DNA of 64,000 nucleotides from the NCBI GenBank assembly GCA_964522665.1, contig CAZFVY010000020.1, forward strand, positions 13,470 to 77,469, given 5' to 3'. This stretch comes from CAZFVY01 sp964522665. Lineage in GTDB: Bacteria; Verrucomicrobiota; Verrucomicrobiia; Limisphaerales; CAZFVY01. Below are positions 9,801-17,730 of this stretch, piece after piece; position 1 is the first letter of the stretch, and every line of letters starts with the position of its first letter. The notes beneath the pieces were generated by a model. It made no database searches, had not been told where the DNA came from, and saw only the letters and a list, made by a program, of their open reading frames with translations. Made by a program: the position numbers and the translations under genes.

Positions 9801-9965
9801 TACGGAATTGACGACGCCATCGGGCAAGCCTTGGTCTTGCGTCCAGGCCCGACGTTCGTAGGTCGCGAGGCGGCTGGAAATAAAATCGGCGGCGACCGAC
9901 GGCCAGCCGGTAACCCATCCGAAGAGCAGAAACGTTGCGCCCCACCTTAATCTCCAGGGGAACAT
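6873..9965 (-). CDS. Propeller-type sensor histidine kinase
   Basis: 1030 aa from the ATG at 9965 (a TTG three codons upstream is less likely). Domain order: signal peptide or N-terminal anchor to about residue 28; about 14 Reg_prop repeats forming a periplasmic double beta-propeller (recurring pattern WxGTxxGLxRF, e.g. SVWIGTDGGLSQFQDGRF); a Y_Y_Y domain near residues 700-780; one membrane helix about 785-805 (WWFRVGVGLSFMVAVFGLI); a HisKA_3 dimerisation segment with the phospho-accepting His in RIAKDLHDGLGADL near residue 833; and a HATPase with an N-box (VLNNIVKHAG) near 938. This layout is common in Bacteroidetes and Verrucomicrobia, where such proteins sense glycans. No response regulator lies beside it, so it is an orphan kinase here. 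Confidence 0.93.
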   Translation of the reverse strand: MFPWRLRWGATFLLFGWVTGWPSVAADFISSRLATYERRAWTQDQGLPDGVVNSVFQTRDGYLWLATGYGLVRFDGLQMTHFYHGNTPEMRNDICLNMAEDTEGGLWIGTWDGLLRFYRGAFRRWTTAEGLVENQAGPLCASRAGGIWLGDRTGLTYLTSASVTHYSTDSGLVNPSVRAVFEDAQAQLWVDTEGGLQVRDPRSGRFSAPISSPGRPKIIVDTIRAGPDGALWFADSAGLFRYRKGRWDEYPAPEPLVNRGRPIFAFPDRAGNVWYPRGASGVGRWRESRYLDETIGLAGANACYGFEGRDGALWFGTEGAGLRRFRPRWFTTLTKADGLADDNAWTVLPSRAGSVWIGTDGGLSQFQDGRFHNYTEADGLNKNTVRALAEDAAGRLWVGCGHGLDSLEDGRVLHHPFSSEPTEDKTRAICVGREGTLWVSTLRQLFANRADQCLSYGAAEGLGNGDVRALLEDRSGALWAGTFGAGLCRIEAGKITTLTKRDGLCSDFIRSLYQDHDGVLWIGTAVGLNRYERGRLASLTIREGLLENAVNAIIEDDLGSIWLGADHGIYQVRKFELNQVAAGHAATVRCVGYDETDGLLSGEVNGEKSQPTVAKTPDGRLWFPTPKGVVVIDPRRLREDDVAPRVVIEQARADERLVYSNVPALVAGGAAPGGGPNGNPWPQAPTIDYPVGRREAAITLPPGSAEVLEFHYTANSFLAPQKIRFKYRLDGADQNWHDAGFRRTAYYTNLRPGNYRFEVVAANEQGHWSMAGAGLELRLEPRLSETWWFRVGVGLSFMVAVFGLIRGRMDELRKIERLQAEVALATERVRIAKDLHDGLGADLTQISLLAEMADAQPTHERLPKLARAAREAARRLKEVIWAADPASEPLDRLVPHLCHFAEDFLAAAGVTCRFELPEDFPALTVAAEVRHNLLFATREVLNNIVKHAGATEVRVRAAVEGRRLKLTITDNGRGFRAPELAESALPAVVLDPGGRGLRNLRARMTGVGGGVTIESGLGRGTTVELKVPLA

Positions 9966-10256
9966 AGGGGCCAACTCTGCCTCAGCGGAAACGTTTCTCC
10001 AACCGGAAAATTGCGCCCGAGAATCGCGCCTCGGAGATTCGGCGCGAATTCGGATTCAGGCCCTTTTTCTGGAGAGTTCGCGCGGCGACGCGCCGGGATG
10101 AGAGCGCCGTTTGTCGCGCGATCCGGCGCTGGGGTTTTCACTCCGGTTGTGGCCAAATCGACCCGTGACAACGTGGGCACGGCGAAGCGCGAACGATAAT
10201 TTCTATCTATTGCGCGGCTCAGGGTTAAGTTCCCAGCGGCGATTGCCGCCACCATT

Positions 10257-10862
10257 ATGGAAACAAAGTTGGACACGCTGCTGAAGGAGATCAAACGGCT
10301 CGAAGACGCACTGCTCGTCGAGATCCACGCCAAGGAAGCCCAGTTCAAATACGAGGTCCGAAAAAAGCGGATTCATTTTACCGCCGAGGTCAAGGCGCGG
10401 CACCGGAGGTTGGCCAAGACGCTCCGCCATTATCTAGCTGGCGCGTCCTGGTCCAATCTTATTACGGGTCCGGTGATCTGGTCCTGTTTCGCGCCAATCG
10501 TGCTGCTCGATCTGTGGGCGAGCGCCTACCAGTGGATTTGCTTTCCGCTCTACGGTATCCCCAAGGTGCGCCGGAGTGATTACGTGGTGATGGACCGACG
10601 GAAACTCGCCTATCTCAATTCAATCGAAAAGTTCAACTGCGTCTATTGCGAATACGTGAACGGATTGCTCGGGTACGTTCAAGAGATCGCCGGGCGGACC
10701 GAGCAGTATTGGTGCCCGATCAAGCACGCGTTGCGCCTCAAAACGATGCACAGCCGCTATCCTCATTTCCTGGATTACGGTGACGCCGAGGGATATCGCG
10801 AGCGGATCGAACAGGTCCGGCGCGACTTCGAGGATTTGGGGAAAGGGACGCCGCCGGCATAA
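10257..10862 (+). CDS. Conserved protein with CxxC motif and one membrane segment
   Basis: 201 aa of unknown function. Residues 1-60 are a charged, probably coiled-coil helix (KEIKRLEDALLVEIHAKEA). A hydrophobic segment follows (SNLITGPVIWSCFAPIVLLDLWASAYQW), then a conserved-looking block with three cysteines, FNCVYCEYVNG and YWCPIKHA, suggesting a metal or disulfide site. It stands alone, divergent from the sensor kinase gene with about 290 bp between their starts. Confidence 0.75.
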   Translation: METKLDTLLKEIKRLEDALLVEIHAKEAQFKYEVRKKRIHFTAEVKARHRRLAKTLRHYLAGASWSNLITGPVIWSCFAPIVLLDLWASAYQWICFPLYGIPKVRRSDYVVMDRRKLAYLNSIEKFNCVYCEYVNGLLGYVQEIAGRTEQYWCPIKHALRLKTMHSRYPHFLDYGDAEGYRERIEQVRRDFEDLGKGTPPA

Positions 10863-11017
10863 AAGATTGGGGCAGTGAGCGTTGTCTCGGCGATCATAAA
10901 CCGGCCTGCCCCCCCATAAAGCCGAGGTGACGCCGTTAGCGCCACGGTCGAGGATGCGCGCGGTCAAAGCCCAGTTTGGGATTGATTTTGGCGGGGTTCC
11001 CGTGGTTACGCTTGGGG

Positions 11018-11806
11018 ATGACACCGTTGGTCTCCCGCCGCGCTTTGGCGTTCATGAGTCTCATCGTCGGGCTAATCAACTTTTCACAACTTGCCCGCGC
11101 GCAGGACAACTACGAAATCCAGGTGTATGGCTCCGAATTGGTACCGGTGGGGACAAACATGCTCGAGTTGCACAGCAATTTTACCGCCGAAGGGAGCAAG
11201 CAGTCGGAGAATGGCCTGCTGCCGACGCAACATGCGTTTCATGAAACGCTGGAGTTCACGCATGGTTTTACGCCCTGGTTTGAGACGGGTTTTTACGTTT
11301 TCACGAGCGCGCGGTCGGGCGCCGGGTGGCAATGGGTGGGCGATCACATTCGACCGCGGTTCAGCGTGCCGGAGGAATGGCATTGGCCGGTTGGTTTGAG
11401 CCTTTCGAACGAGATCGGGTACCAACGGCCATCGTTCTCGCCGGACAGTTGGTCGTGGGAGATCCGGCCGATCATCGACAAGCAGATCGGACCCTGGTAC
11501 CTCTCGTTCAATCCAGCGTTCGAGCGCGCGTTGCGCGGGCCGGATGTCAAACGCGGCTTTGAGTTTTCCCCGGCCTTCAAGGTGAGTTACGACATTACCA
11601 AGCAAATCGCCGGCGGGATCGAGTATTACGGCTCGTGGGGGCCGGCGACGAACCTCGACCCGAGCGGCGAGCAACAGCACCAGATTTTTCCCACAATCGA
11701 CCTGAACGTCTCACCCGACTGGGAGATCAACTTCGGCGTTGGTTTTGGCCTTACCCATAGCGCCGATCATTTGATCGCGAAACTGATCCTGGGCCGACGG
11801 TTTTAA
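11018..11806 (+). CDS. Predicted outer-membrane beta-barrel protein
   Basis: 262 aa from the ATG at 11018, just after GGGG; a TTG 42 bp upstream would give a poorer leader. A signal peptide ends near LARAQ. The mature part alternates hydrophobic and polar residues with many aromatics, and ends in the strand HLIAKLILGRRF, terminating in Phe as outer-membrane proteins usually do. Segments such as PWFETGFYVFTSARSG and PTIDLNVSPDWEINFGVGFG resemble transporter-like barrels of unknown substrate. It is alone on its strand before gamma-glutamyltransferase. Confidence 0.72.
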   Translation: MTPLVSRRALAFMSLIVGLINFSQLARAQDNYEIQVYGSELVPVGTNMLELHSNFTAEGSKQSENGLLPTQHAFHETLEFTHGFTPWFETGFYVFTSARSGAGWQWVGDHIRPRFSVPEEWHWPVGLSLSNEIGYQRPSFSPDSWSWEIRPIIDKQIGPWYLSFNPAFERALRGPDVKRGFEFSPAFKVSYDITKQIAGGIEYYGSWGPATNLDPSGEQQHQIFPTIDLNVSPDWEINFGVGFGLTHSADHLIAKLILGRRF

Positions 11807-11838
11807 GCTCTCAACGCGACGGCCGGATACGAAATCAA

Positions 11839-13653
11839 ATGGCCGAAGAAAAAGATCACCAACCGCTCAGGACGCTTCTGATGCGGTTGCGGAGATTATG
11901 CGGATTCGCGGTGGAAGGTCGGGACATCGCGCGGCGATGTCCCTACCTGGTCGCGGTCCGCGCGGCGCTGCTGGCGCTACTGACAGTCGTGGGCGCCCCG
12001 GGCGCAAGCGCGGCGTCCACGCCGATCCGCGCCCGGTACGGGATGGTGGTCAGCGAGCAGGCGGTCGCGTCCCAGGTCGGCGTGGACGTTTTGCGCGACG
12101 GCGGCAATGCCGTCGATGCCGCCGTCGCCACCGCGTTCGCCCTGGCGGTGGTCCATCCGTCCGCCGGGAACATAGGCGGCGGCGGCTTTTTGCTGTATCG
12201 CCCGGCGACCGGGGAGCCAGCGGCTTACGATTTTCGGGAAACGGCGCCCGCCGGCAGCAGCGCCACGATGTTCTTACGCGACGGCAAGTACGACCCGGAA
12301 CGGCACCACGATAGCTATTGGTCGATCGGCGTTCCGGGAACGGTCGCCGGATTGCGGCTCGCGTGGGAGGATAAGGGCAAACTGCCGTGGCAACGATTGC
12401 TCGGGCCGGCGGTGAAGCTGGCGCGTGACGGGTTCGTCGTGACCGAAGGGTTGGCGCGCTCGCTACACTACATCCTACCGGAATTGAAGAAGCATCCGGC
12501 TTCGGCCGCGCAGTTTTCGCACGCCGACCAACCGTATGTCGCCGGCGAGGTTTTGAAACAGCCGGATTTGGCGGCGACCTTGACCCGCATTGCCGACCAA
12601 GGCGCGGCCGGATTCTACGAGGGTGAAACGGCCGCGCTGATCGAAAAGGAAATGACGGCGCACGGCGGACTCATCACGCGCGCCGACCTGCGCGCGTATC
12701 GCGCCCGGAAACGGACGCCGCTCCGAGGATCGTACCGCGGTTTCGAGGTGATCGCCATGCCGCCGATCAGTTCGGGGGGAACGGCGTTGCTCGAGATTCT
12801 GAACCAACTCGAAGGCTATGACCTCGCCGCGAATGGCGCCGGCTCGGCCCTCGACGTACATCTCGCCGTCGAAGCGATGCGCCGGGCCTTCGCCGACCGC
12901 GCCCGTTATCTCGGTGATCCGGAATTCAATCCGACGATGCCACTCGCCCGATTGACCTCGAAAGATTACGCCGCCGAATTGCGCCGTTCAATTCGCCCGG
13001 ACCACGCCTCCAAATCGTCGCCCGATTCATTCGATTGGCCGCACGAGAGCCATGAGACGACGCACTTGTCGGTCGTGGATGCCCAACGGAACGCCGTCGC
13101 CCTGACCTACACCCTCGAAGAAAGCTACGGTTCCCGAGTCGTGGTGACCGGCGCCGGCTTCCTCTTGAACAATGAAATGGGCGATTTCAACGCCGGGCCG
13201 GGACTGACGACCACGAACGGTTTGATTGGCTCCCCGCCGAACCTCGCGGCGCCCGGCAAACGGATGCTGTCGAGCATGTCGCCGACGATTCTCACCAAGG
13301 ATGGACACCTCTTCCTGGTCACCGGCAGTCCCGGGGGCCGCACCATCATCAATACGGTCTTGGAAACGATTCTGAACGTCGTGGACTTTCGGATGAACGC
13401 CCAGGAGGCCGTGGACGCCCCGCGCTTTCATCATCAATGGCTGCCGGACCGGCTCCAGTTCGAGCGCAACGGGCTGTCGCCCGACACGATTGCGGCGCTC
13501 AAAGCGCGCGGGCACGTAGTTCAGGAGATCGGCGTACAAGGCGTCGCTCAAGTGATCCTCTACGACGCCCAAGAAGACCTGCTCGCCGGCGGGTCAGACC
13601 ACCGCGCTCCCGACGGCGCCGCCGTGGGACTCTTGACCGCGCCAAAGCCGTGA
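11839..13653 (+). CDS. ggt: Gamma-glutamyltransferase
   Basis: Periplasmic Ntn-hydrolase that transfers or hydrolyses the gamma-glutamyl group of glutathione; 604 aa. The precursor cleaves itself before the nucleophile Thr407, the first Thr of ETTHLSVVD, matching the family T-T-H-x-S motif. Large-subunit landmarks are DGGNAVDAAVATAFALAVVHP and GGGGFLLYRP; small-subunit landmarks are NNEMGDF and the oxyanion block MLSSMSPTI. The leader is unusually long (signal core ALLALLTVVGAPGASA at about residues 45-60), and the DNA encoding its basic region carries a near-perfect palindrome. An ATG at 11881 is an alternative start. Confidence 0.93.
   Translation: MAEEKDHQPLRTLLMRLRRLCGFAVEGRDIARRCPYLVAVRAALLALLTVVGAPGASAASTPIRARYGMVVSEQAVASQVGVDVLRDGGNAVDAAVATAFALAVVHPSAGNIGGGGFLLYRPATGEPAAYDFRETAPAGSSATMFLRDGKYDPERHHDSYWSIGVPGTVAGLRLAWEDKGKLPWQRLLGPAVKLARDGFVVTEGLARSLHYILPELKKHPASAAQFSHADQPYVAGEVLKQPDLAATLTRIADQGAAGFYEGETAALIEKEMTAHGGLITRADLRAYRARKRTPLRGSYRGFEVIAMPPISSGGTALLEILNQLEGYDLAANGAGSALDVHLAVEAMRRAFADRARYLGDPEFNPTMPLARLTSKDYAAELRRSIRPDHASKSSPDSFDWPHESHETTHLSVVDAQRNAVALTYTLEESYGSRVVVTGAGFLLNNEMGDFNAGPGLTTTNGLIGSPPNLAAPGKRMLSSMSPTILTKDGHLFLVTGSPGGRTIINTVLETILNVVDFRMNAQEAVDAPRFHHQWLPDRLQFERNGLSPDTIAALKARGHVVQEIGVQGVAQVILYDAQEDLLAGGSDHRAPDGAAVGLLTAPKP
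11916..11948. repeat. Long perfect palindrome inside the ggt leader
   Basis: Core GGGACATCGC-GCG-GCGATGTCCC at 11921-11943, a 10-bp perfect stem with a 3-nt loop. The stem extends outward by AGGT/ACCT across one mismatch. It lies in the coding sequence for the signal-peptide basic region. A similar palindrome occurs at 26030-26050. Confidence 0.85.
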
Positions 13654-13826
13654 TGGAGGAGCAACCGCCCTTCCCCAACGCCGCCAGCCCGCCGCCCGGG
13701 TTGACACGAGGCGTCCGAGACGCGACTGTCGCCGGAATGATTTCACGAACGTCGGGTCAAACAGCCCGGAATGCCGGTTTGCGACCCGCGGCGGCGACGC
13801 GTGGCGTTGCGCGCTCGAAGCCAGAG

Positions 13827-14095
13827 CCGGACCGCGGGTCTATGACCCGCTGCGGCCCCTCACGTCCGGTGACCTTCGAAACTTCCGCGGGCCGATCTTC
13901 GTTCGCACGCACTGCGGCTCACAGAGCCGCACTCCGCGCCCCGGACCGCGGGTCTATTCCCCGCAGCGGCGCCCCGCGTCAGGTGGCCTTTGAAACTTCC
14001 GCGGGCCGATCGTCGTTCGCACGTGCCGCGGCTCACAGAGCCGCGCTCCGGGCCGCGGACCGCGGGTCTATGCCCCGCAGCGACGCCACATTTCA
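13827..14095. repeat. Family B element, tandem array with 114-bp period
   Basis: Two full units start at 13827 and 13941, and a partial third at 14055. Each unit carries two palindromes, CGCGGGTCTATGACCCGC-like at the left and GCGGCTCACAGAGCCGC-like at the right, separated by about 55 bp. The array fills the 504-bp gap between ggt and the TolC-like gene; a degenerate unit is visible near 13785. I see no gene in this gap. Confidence 0.85.
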
Positions 14096-14157
14096 CACTG
14101 CCTTCGGATTTGCCAACCTCCCCGCGTTGGTCTTCGATTTTGCGCTTTAACTCAACT

Positions 14158-15795
14158 ATGATAAGGGTTCCCGTCGGCTTCCAACCTCAATTATCACGTT
14201 CAACGTCATCAGACGTCGCTGACGAAGCGGCGCCCCGCCACGCATCGCGCGGACGCCGGTTGGCGCCGTTTTTTTTGGCGGGCGTGGCATTGCTCACCGG
14301 GATCACGCCGCTTGCGCGCGCCGCGGACTCTCCGGCTAAACGCCCCATTACGCTCAAGGAATGCCTCGGCCTGGCGCTGCAACACAATTTCAACGTGCAG
14401 ATCGAGCGTTACTATCCGGAGATGGCGAACGACAGCCTGACCGGCGCTTACGGGGCGTACGATCCGACGCTTCATTTCAACGCCGTCCAAGGTTCCGTCG
14501 ATCAACCGATCGAGTTCGACCCCAAGAAATCGGGGGTCGATTTTCCGTACGTCGAATCGACGGATTCGCTGGGGCTGGGATTGAACGGGTGGTTGCCGAG
14601 CGGACTGACCTATGACATCCGCAGCCAGGCGAGCTACCAAAGCGCGCTCACGGATTTTTCCTCCAGCCCGAAGGACGCGTTTGGATTCCCGTTCGGGCGG
14701 CGGCAGAGCAGCGAGTATCTGACCACCACGCTCCTTACGCTCAAGCAACCGTTGCTGCGCGATTTCTGGATCGACTCCCAACGCCAGAAGCTCTGGATCA
14801 GCAAGCAAAACCTGAAGATTTCCGAACTGGCGTTGCGCTGGTTGATGGCCAATACCGTCGCGTCGGTGCAGCAGGCTTATTACGAACTGATCTTCGCCCG
14901 CGAACAGGTGAAGGTCGTCGAACACGCCCGCGACCTCGCCAGCCAACTATTGGTCGAGACGCGCCGCCGCGTCCAAGTGGGGGATCTTCCGCCGCTGGAT
15001 GAACGGCAGGCCGAGGCGCAGGTGCAGACGACGCAATCCGAACTGTTCGCCGCGCAGCAGGCGGCCGATGACCGCCAGAGCGCGCTGAAGAATTTGATCA
15101 CCGATGACTTTCGCGCCTGGGCGGACGCCGAGTTGACGCCCGCCGAGGCGTTGGTGGCCGTGTCCGGCTTCTTCGACCGTTCGGAAAGCTGGCAAACCGC
15201 CCTCAAAAATCGCGCTGATTTTCTGCAAGCGCGACTCGAGTTGGAGCGCCAGGGCATCGTCGTCAAATACCAATTCAATCAATTGTTCCCGAGCCTCGAT
15301 CTGGTCGGCAGTTATGGCGCGCAAGGGATCGACAACTCGGTCGAAGCGACCCTCGCGGACGTGCGGGATAGTCAGCACCCGATCTATTCGTACGGCGTGG
15401 TGCTGAGCATTCCCTTGGGCAACCGCGCCGCCCGGGGCGCGTACAAGTCGAGCCTGGCCGCGAAGAAACAGGCGGAACTCCGCCTCAGAAAGATGGAACA
15501 GGACATCCTCGTGGACGTGGACACCGCGGTGAAATCCGCGCAGTCGGCCTACTTGCGGACCGCCTCAACCCGCCAGGCCAGGCTTTACTCGGAAGCCGCG
15601 CTCGAGGCGGAGCAGAAGAAACTGCAAAACGGCATCAGCACGAGCTTCATCGTGCTTGAACTCCAACAAAAACTGACGGCGGCGCGCACCGCCGAAGTTC
15701 GCGCCCTGGCCGATTACAACAAGGCGCTCGCGCAACTCGCGCTGAGCGAGGGACGCTCGCTCGAGAAGAACGACCTCAGCCTGGAAGTGAAGTAG
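14158..15795 (+). CDS. TolC-like outer-membrane efflux protein
   Basis: 545 aa from the ATG at 14158; the longer frame upstream only reads through repeat DNA. A signal peptide (FFLAGVALLTGITPLARA) precedes the conserved entry ITLKECLGLALQHNFNVQIERYYPE, typical of outer-membrane efflux proteins. Long alpha-helical stretches alternate with short beta segments (for example LDLVGSYGAQG and YSYGVVLSIPLGNRAARGAY), giving two repeats of the TolC fold. It should form the outer-membrane tunnel of a type I secretion or RND/ABC efflux system. No membrane-fusion or pump gene is adjacent, so its partners lie elsewhere. Confidence 0.88.
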   Translation: MIRVPVGFQPQLSRSTSSDVADEAAPRHASRGRRLAPFFLAGVALLTGITPLARAADSPAKRPITLKECLGLALQHNFNVQIERYYPEMANDSLTGAYGAYDPTLHFNAVQGSVDQPIEFDPKKSGVDFPYVESTDSLGLGLNGWLPSGLTYDIRSQASYQSALTDFSSSPKDAFGFPFGRRQSSEYLTTTLLTLKQPLLRDFWIDSQRQKLWISKQNLKISELALRWLMANTVASVQQAYYELIFAREQVKVVEHARDLASQLLVETRRRVQVGDLPPLDERQAEAQVQTTQSELFAAQQAADDRQSALKNLITDDFRAWADAELTPAEALVAVSGFFDRSESWQTALKNRADFLQARLELERQGIVVKYQFNQLFPSLDLVGSYGAQGIDNSVEATLADVRDSQHPIYSYGVVLSIPLGNRAARGAYKSSLAAKKQAELRLRKMEQDILVDVDTAVKSAQSAYLRTASTRQARLYSEAALEAEQKKLQNGISTSFIVLELQQKLTAARTAEVRALADYNKALAQLALSEGRSLEKNDLSLEVK

Positions 15796-15872
15796 AGTCG
15801 CCACGGAGCGCCGCGCCGTTGAGGCGCGTCTGAAAGCGCGCGCCAGCCAACGCGCAAACGCAACCACCAAAC

Positions 15873-16646
15873 ATGCCCGCTTGGGACGCCGAACTTTATC
15901 TACAATTTGCGAACGAGCGAAATCAGCCTTCGCTCGACCTGATCGCCCGCCTGGCGGATCTTCAGCCACGCCGCGTCGTGGATTTGGGTTGCGGTCCCGG
16001 GAACAGCGCCGCCCTGCTCCGCCGGCGCTGGCCGGACGCGGCGATTCTCGGCCTCGACAACTCGCCCGCGATGATCGCCGCCGCGCGGAAGTCCGACCCG
16101 GCGATCCGCTGGGAATTGGCCGACGCGGCCACCTGGCGCTCGCCTGAGCCGTTCGAGCTGGTTTTCTCCAACGCCGTGCTGCATTGGATTCCGCGCCACG
16201 CGGAGGTGGTCGCCCGCTGGTTCGAGCTGGTGGCGCCGGGCGGGGCGCTGGCGATCCAACTGCCCGCCTACCATCACGGGCCGCTGCACCAGCGCGTGGC
16301 GCTGGAGGCCGCCGACGATCCGGCGTGGCGCGACCGGATGCGGTCGGCGACCACCGCGCTGACCGTCGAGACGCCCGGTTTCTATTACGATCAACTCGCG
16401 CCGATCGCCGCGCGGTTCGCGATTTGGGAGACCGAGTACCGCCACGTCATGGACGGCCCAGAAGCGATTCTAAAGTGGGTGAGCGGCACTGGACTGCGCC
16501 CGTTTCTCGAATGCCTGCCGGACGAGTCGGAACGCCGCCGCTTCGAAGCGATGTTGGTTGACGGTTACCGACGGGTGTTCCCGGCGCAAACGGATGGCCG
16601 AATCCTTTTTCCGTTTCGGCGGCTCTTTATCATCGCCCGGCGCTGA
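15873..16646 (+). CDS. tam: Trans-aconitate 2-methyltransferase-like SAM methyltransferase
   Basis: 257 aa, the usual length for Tam, a cytosolic enzyme that methylates trans-aconitate, an inhibitory by-product of the citrate cycle. The N-terminus AWDAELYLQFANERNQPSLDL, split here as AWDAELYLQFAN then ERNQPSLDL, matches the Tam entry, and SAM motif I is VVDLGCGPGNS. Further blocks are FSNAVLHWIPRH and the post-motif GGALAIQLPAYHHGP. The start ATG is the only good one before the motif. It is a single gene between convergent neighbours. Specificity is assigned by similarity and not proven. Confidence 0.85.
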   Translation: MPAWDAELYLQFANERNQPSLDLIARLADLQPRRVVDLGCGPGNSAALLRRRWPDAAILGLDNSPAMIAAARKSDPAIRWELADAATWRSPEPFELVFSNAVLHWIPRHAEVVARWFELVAPGGALAIQLPAYHHGPLHQRVALEAADDPAWRDRMRSATTALTVETPGFYYDQLAPIAARFAIWETEYRHVMDGPEAILKWVSGTGLRPFLECLPDESERRRFEAMLVDGYRRVFPAQTDGRILFPFRRLFIIARR

Positions 16647-16692
16647 CGCGGACCTGGGATTCAGGATTCCCGGGGCGACGGAACCGTGTCGG

Positions 16693-17604
16693 TCATTTTT
16701 CGCCCGTTTCGAAGGTCGCCACCAAGGGCCGATGGTCCGAACCGACGCCCCAATTGGGCAAATTGAGCACGTAGGTTTCATTCGATTTCCACGCCCGGGC
16801 CAGGGCGCGGCTGATCAGGATATAATCGATGCGCGAATAAACGTCGTCCTTCGCGTAATAATGCGTCCAAGTGATCGTGCGCAAGGTGGAATGCAGGCCA
16901 AGCTGCAGCGGATCATCGCCATTACGTTCGGCGGGCCGGGTATCAATCAGACCGGTCTTTCCCCGGCCGATAAGAGTTTTGATCGGCTTGGAATCCTTGG
17001 TGTCGTTGAAATCGCCCAGCACGATCAAACGGGCCTGCGGGTCGGCGCTCAAGCGGGCGCTGATCTTGCCGCGGAGCAAAATCGCCTCCTGTTCGCGCAA
17101 ATCCGACTCGTCCGCCTCGGGCACGGGGCGCTTGGACTTGAGGTGCGCGCTCAGCAGCGTGAATTGGAAGCCGGGGTTCACCTGAATGTCGATTTCGGCG
17201 AACGCGCGGCTCACCGGGACGCGCCGGCCATCGAGGAGAAACGCCTCGTTCGTATGCGATCGGCGCGCGACGATGGGCAGGCGGCTCAGTACCGCCACGT
17301 GAATGTTGGTATCGTAGCCCGGCGCCCACTCCCAAAACGGCAGGGCGACGCCCTCCGATTGCAGCGCGGACTGCAATTCGAGCAATTGGTTCGTGCCGCC
17401 CATTTCCTGCACCGCGAGCACATCGGGATGAAGCGCGCGAATGCCTTCGCGGAGCTTCGCCTTTGATTCATCCGTCTTGAACGGCCGATTGCTATCCGCG
17501 AGTGAGGTGTAATTCTCGAGGTTGTAGGTGGCGACCCGGAAGGTCTCGCCGCTCGACGCTCCCACGAGGAGGAAAGACACGACGGGAATCGCCAACCATT
17601 TCAT
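16693..17604 (-). CDS. Secreted endonuclease/exonuclease/phosphatase family protein
   Basis: 303 aa with a signal peptide (MKWLAIPVVSFLLVGASSG). The EEP fold is seen in order: FRVATYNLENYTSL (metal/Asn motif), HPDVLAVQEMGG (catalytic Glu), LLSAHLKSKRP, LIVLGDFNDTKDSKP (DxN motif) and the terminal VGSDHRPLVA (SDH motif). The full set of catalytic residues is present, so it should be an active phosphodiesterase or nuclease outside the cytoplasm. The substrate, nucleic acid or phospholipid, cannot be decided. It is convergent with the methyltransferase gene. Confidence 0.88.
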   Translation of the reverse strand: MKWLAIPVVSFLLVGASSGETFRVATYNLENYTSLADSNRPFKTDESKAKLREGIRALHPDVLAVQEMGGTNQLLELQSALQSEGVALPFWEWAPGYDTNIHVAVLSRLPIVARRSHTNEAFLLDGRRVPVSRAFAEIDIQVNPGFQFTLLSAHLKSKRPVPEADESDLREQEAILLRGKISARLSADPQARLIVLGDFNDTKDSKPIKTLIGRGKTGLIDTRPAERNGDDPLQLGLHSTLRTITWTHYYAKDDVYSRIDYILISRALARAWKSNETYVLNLPNWGVGSDHRPLVATFETGEK

Positions 17605-17730
17605 GGCGGCAGATTAATTGGGGCGCTCGCGGCCGGGAAGCCGGATTTTCGGCGGGTCAGGCGAAGCCCGCGACCGGATCGAAAAACCAAGCGAAGGGAA
17701 CGCGATCGGTCGCGCCGCTTCGCGGCACGA

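Noticed and set aside
13437..14150. 237-aa plus-strand frame over the tandem array
   Set aside because: Its periodic sequence is a translation of the 114-bp repeat; it overlaps the end of ggt in another frame.
13654..14157. CRISPR array at the tandem repeats
   Set aside because: Units are 114 bp, nearly identical throughout, lack unique spacers, and no cas genes are present.
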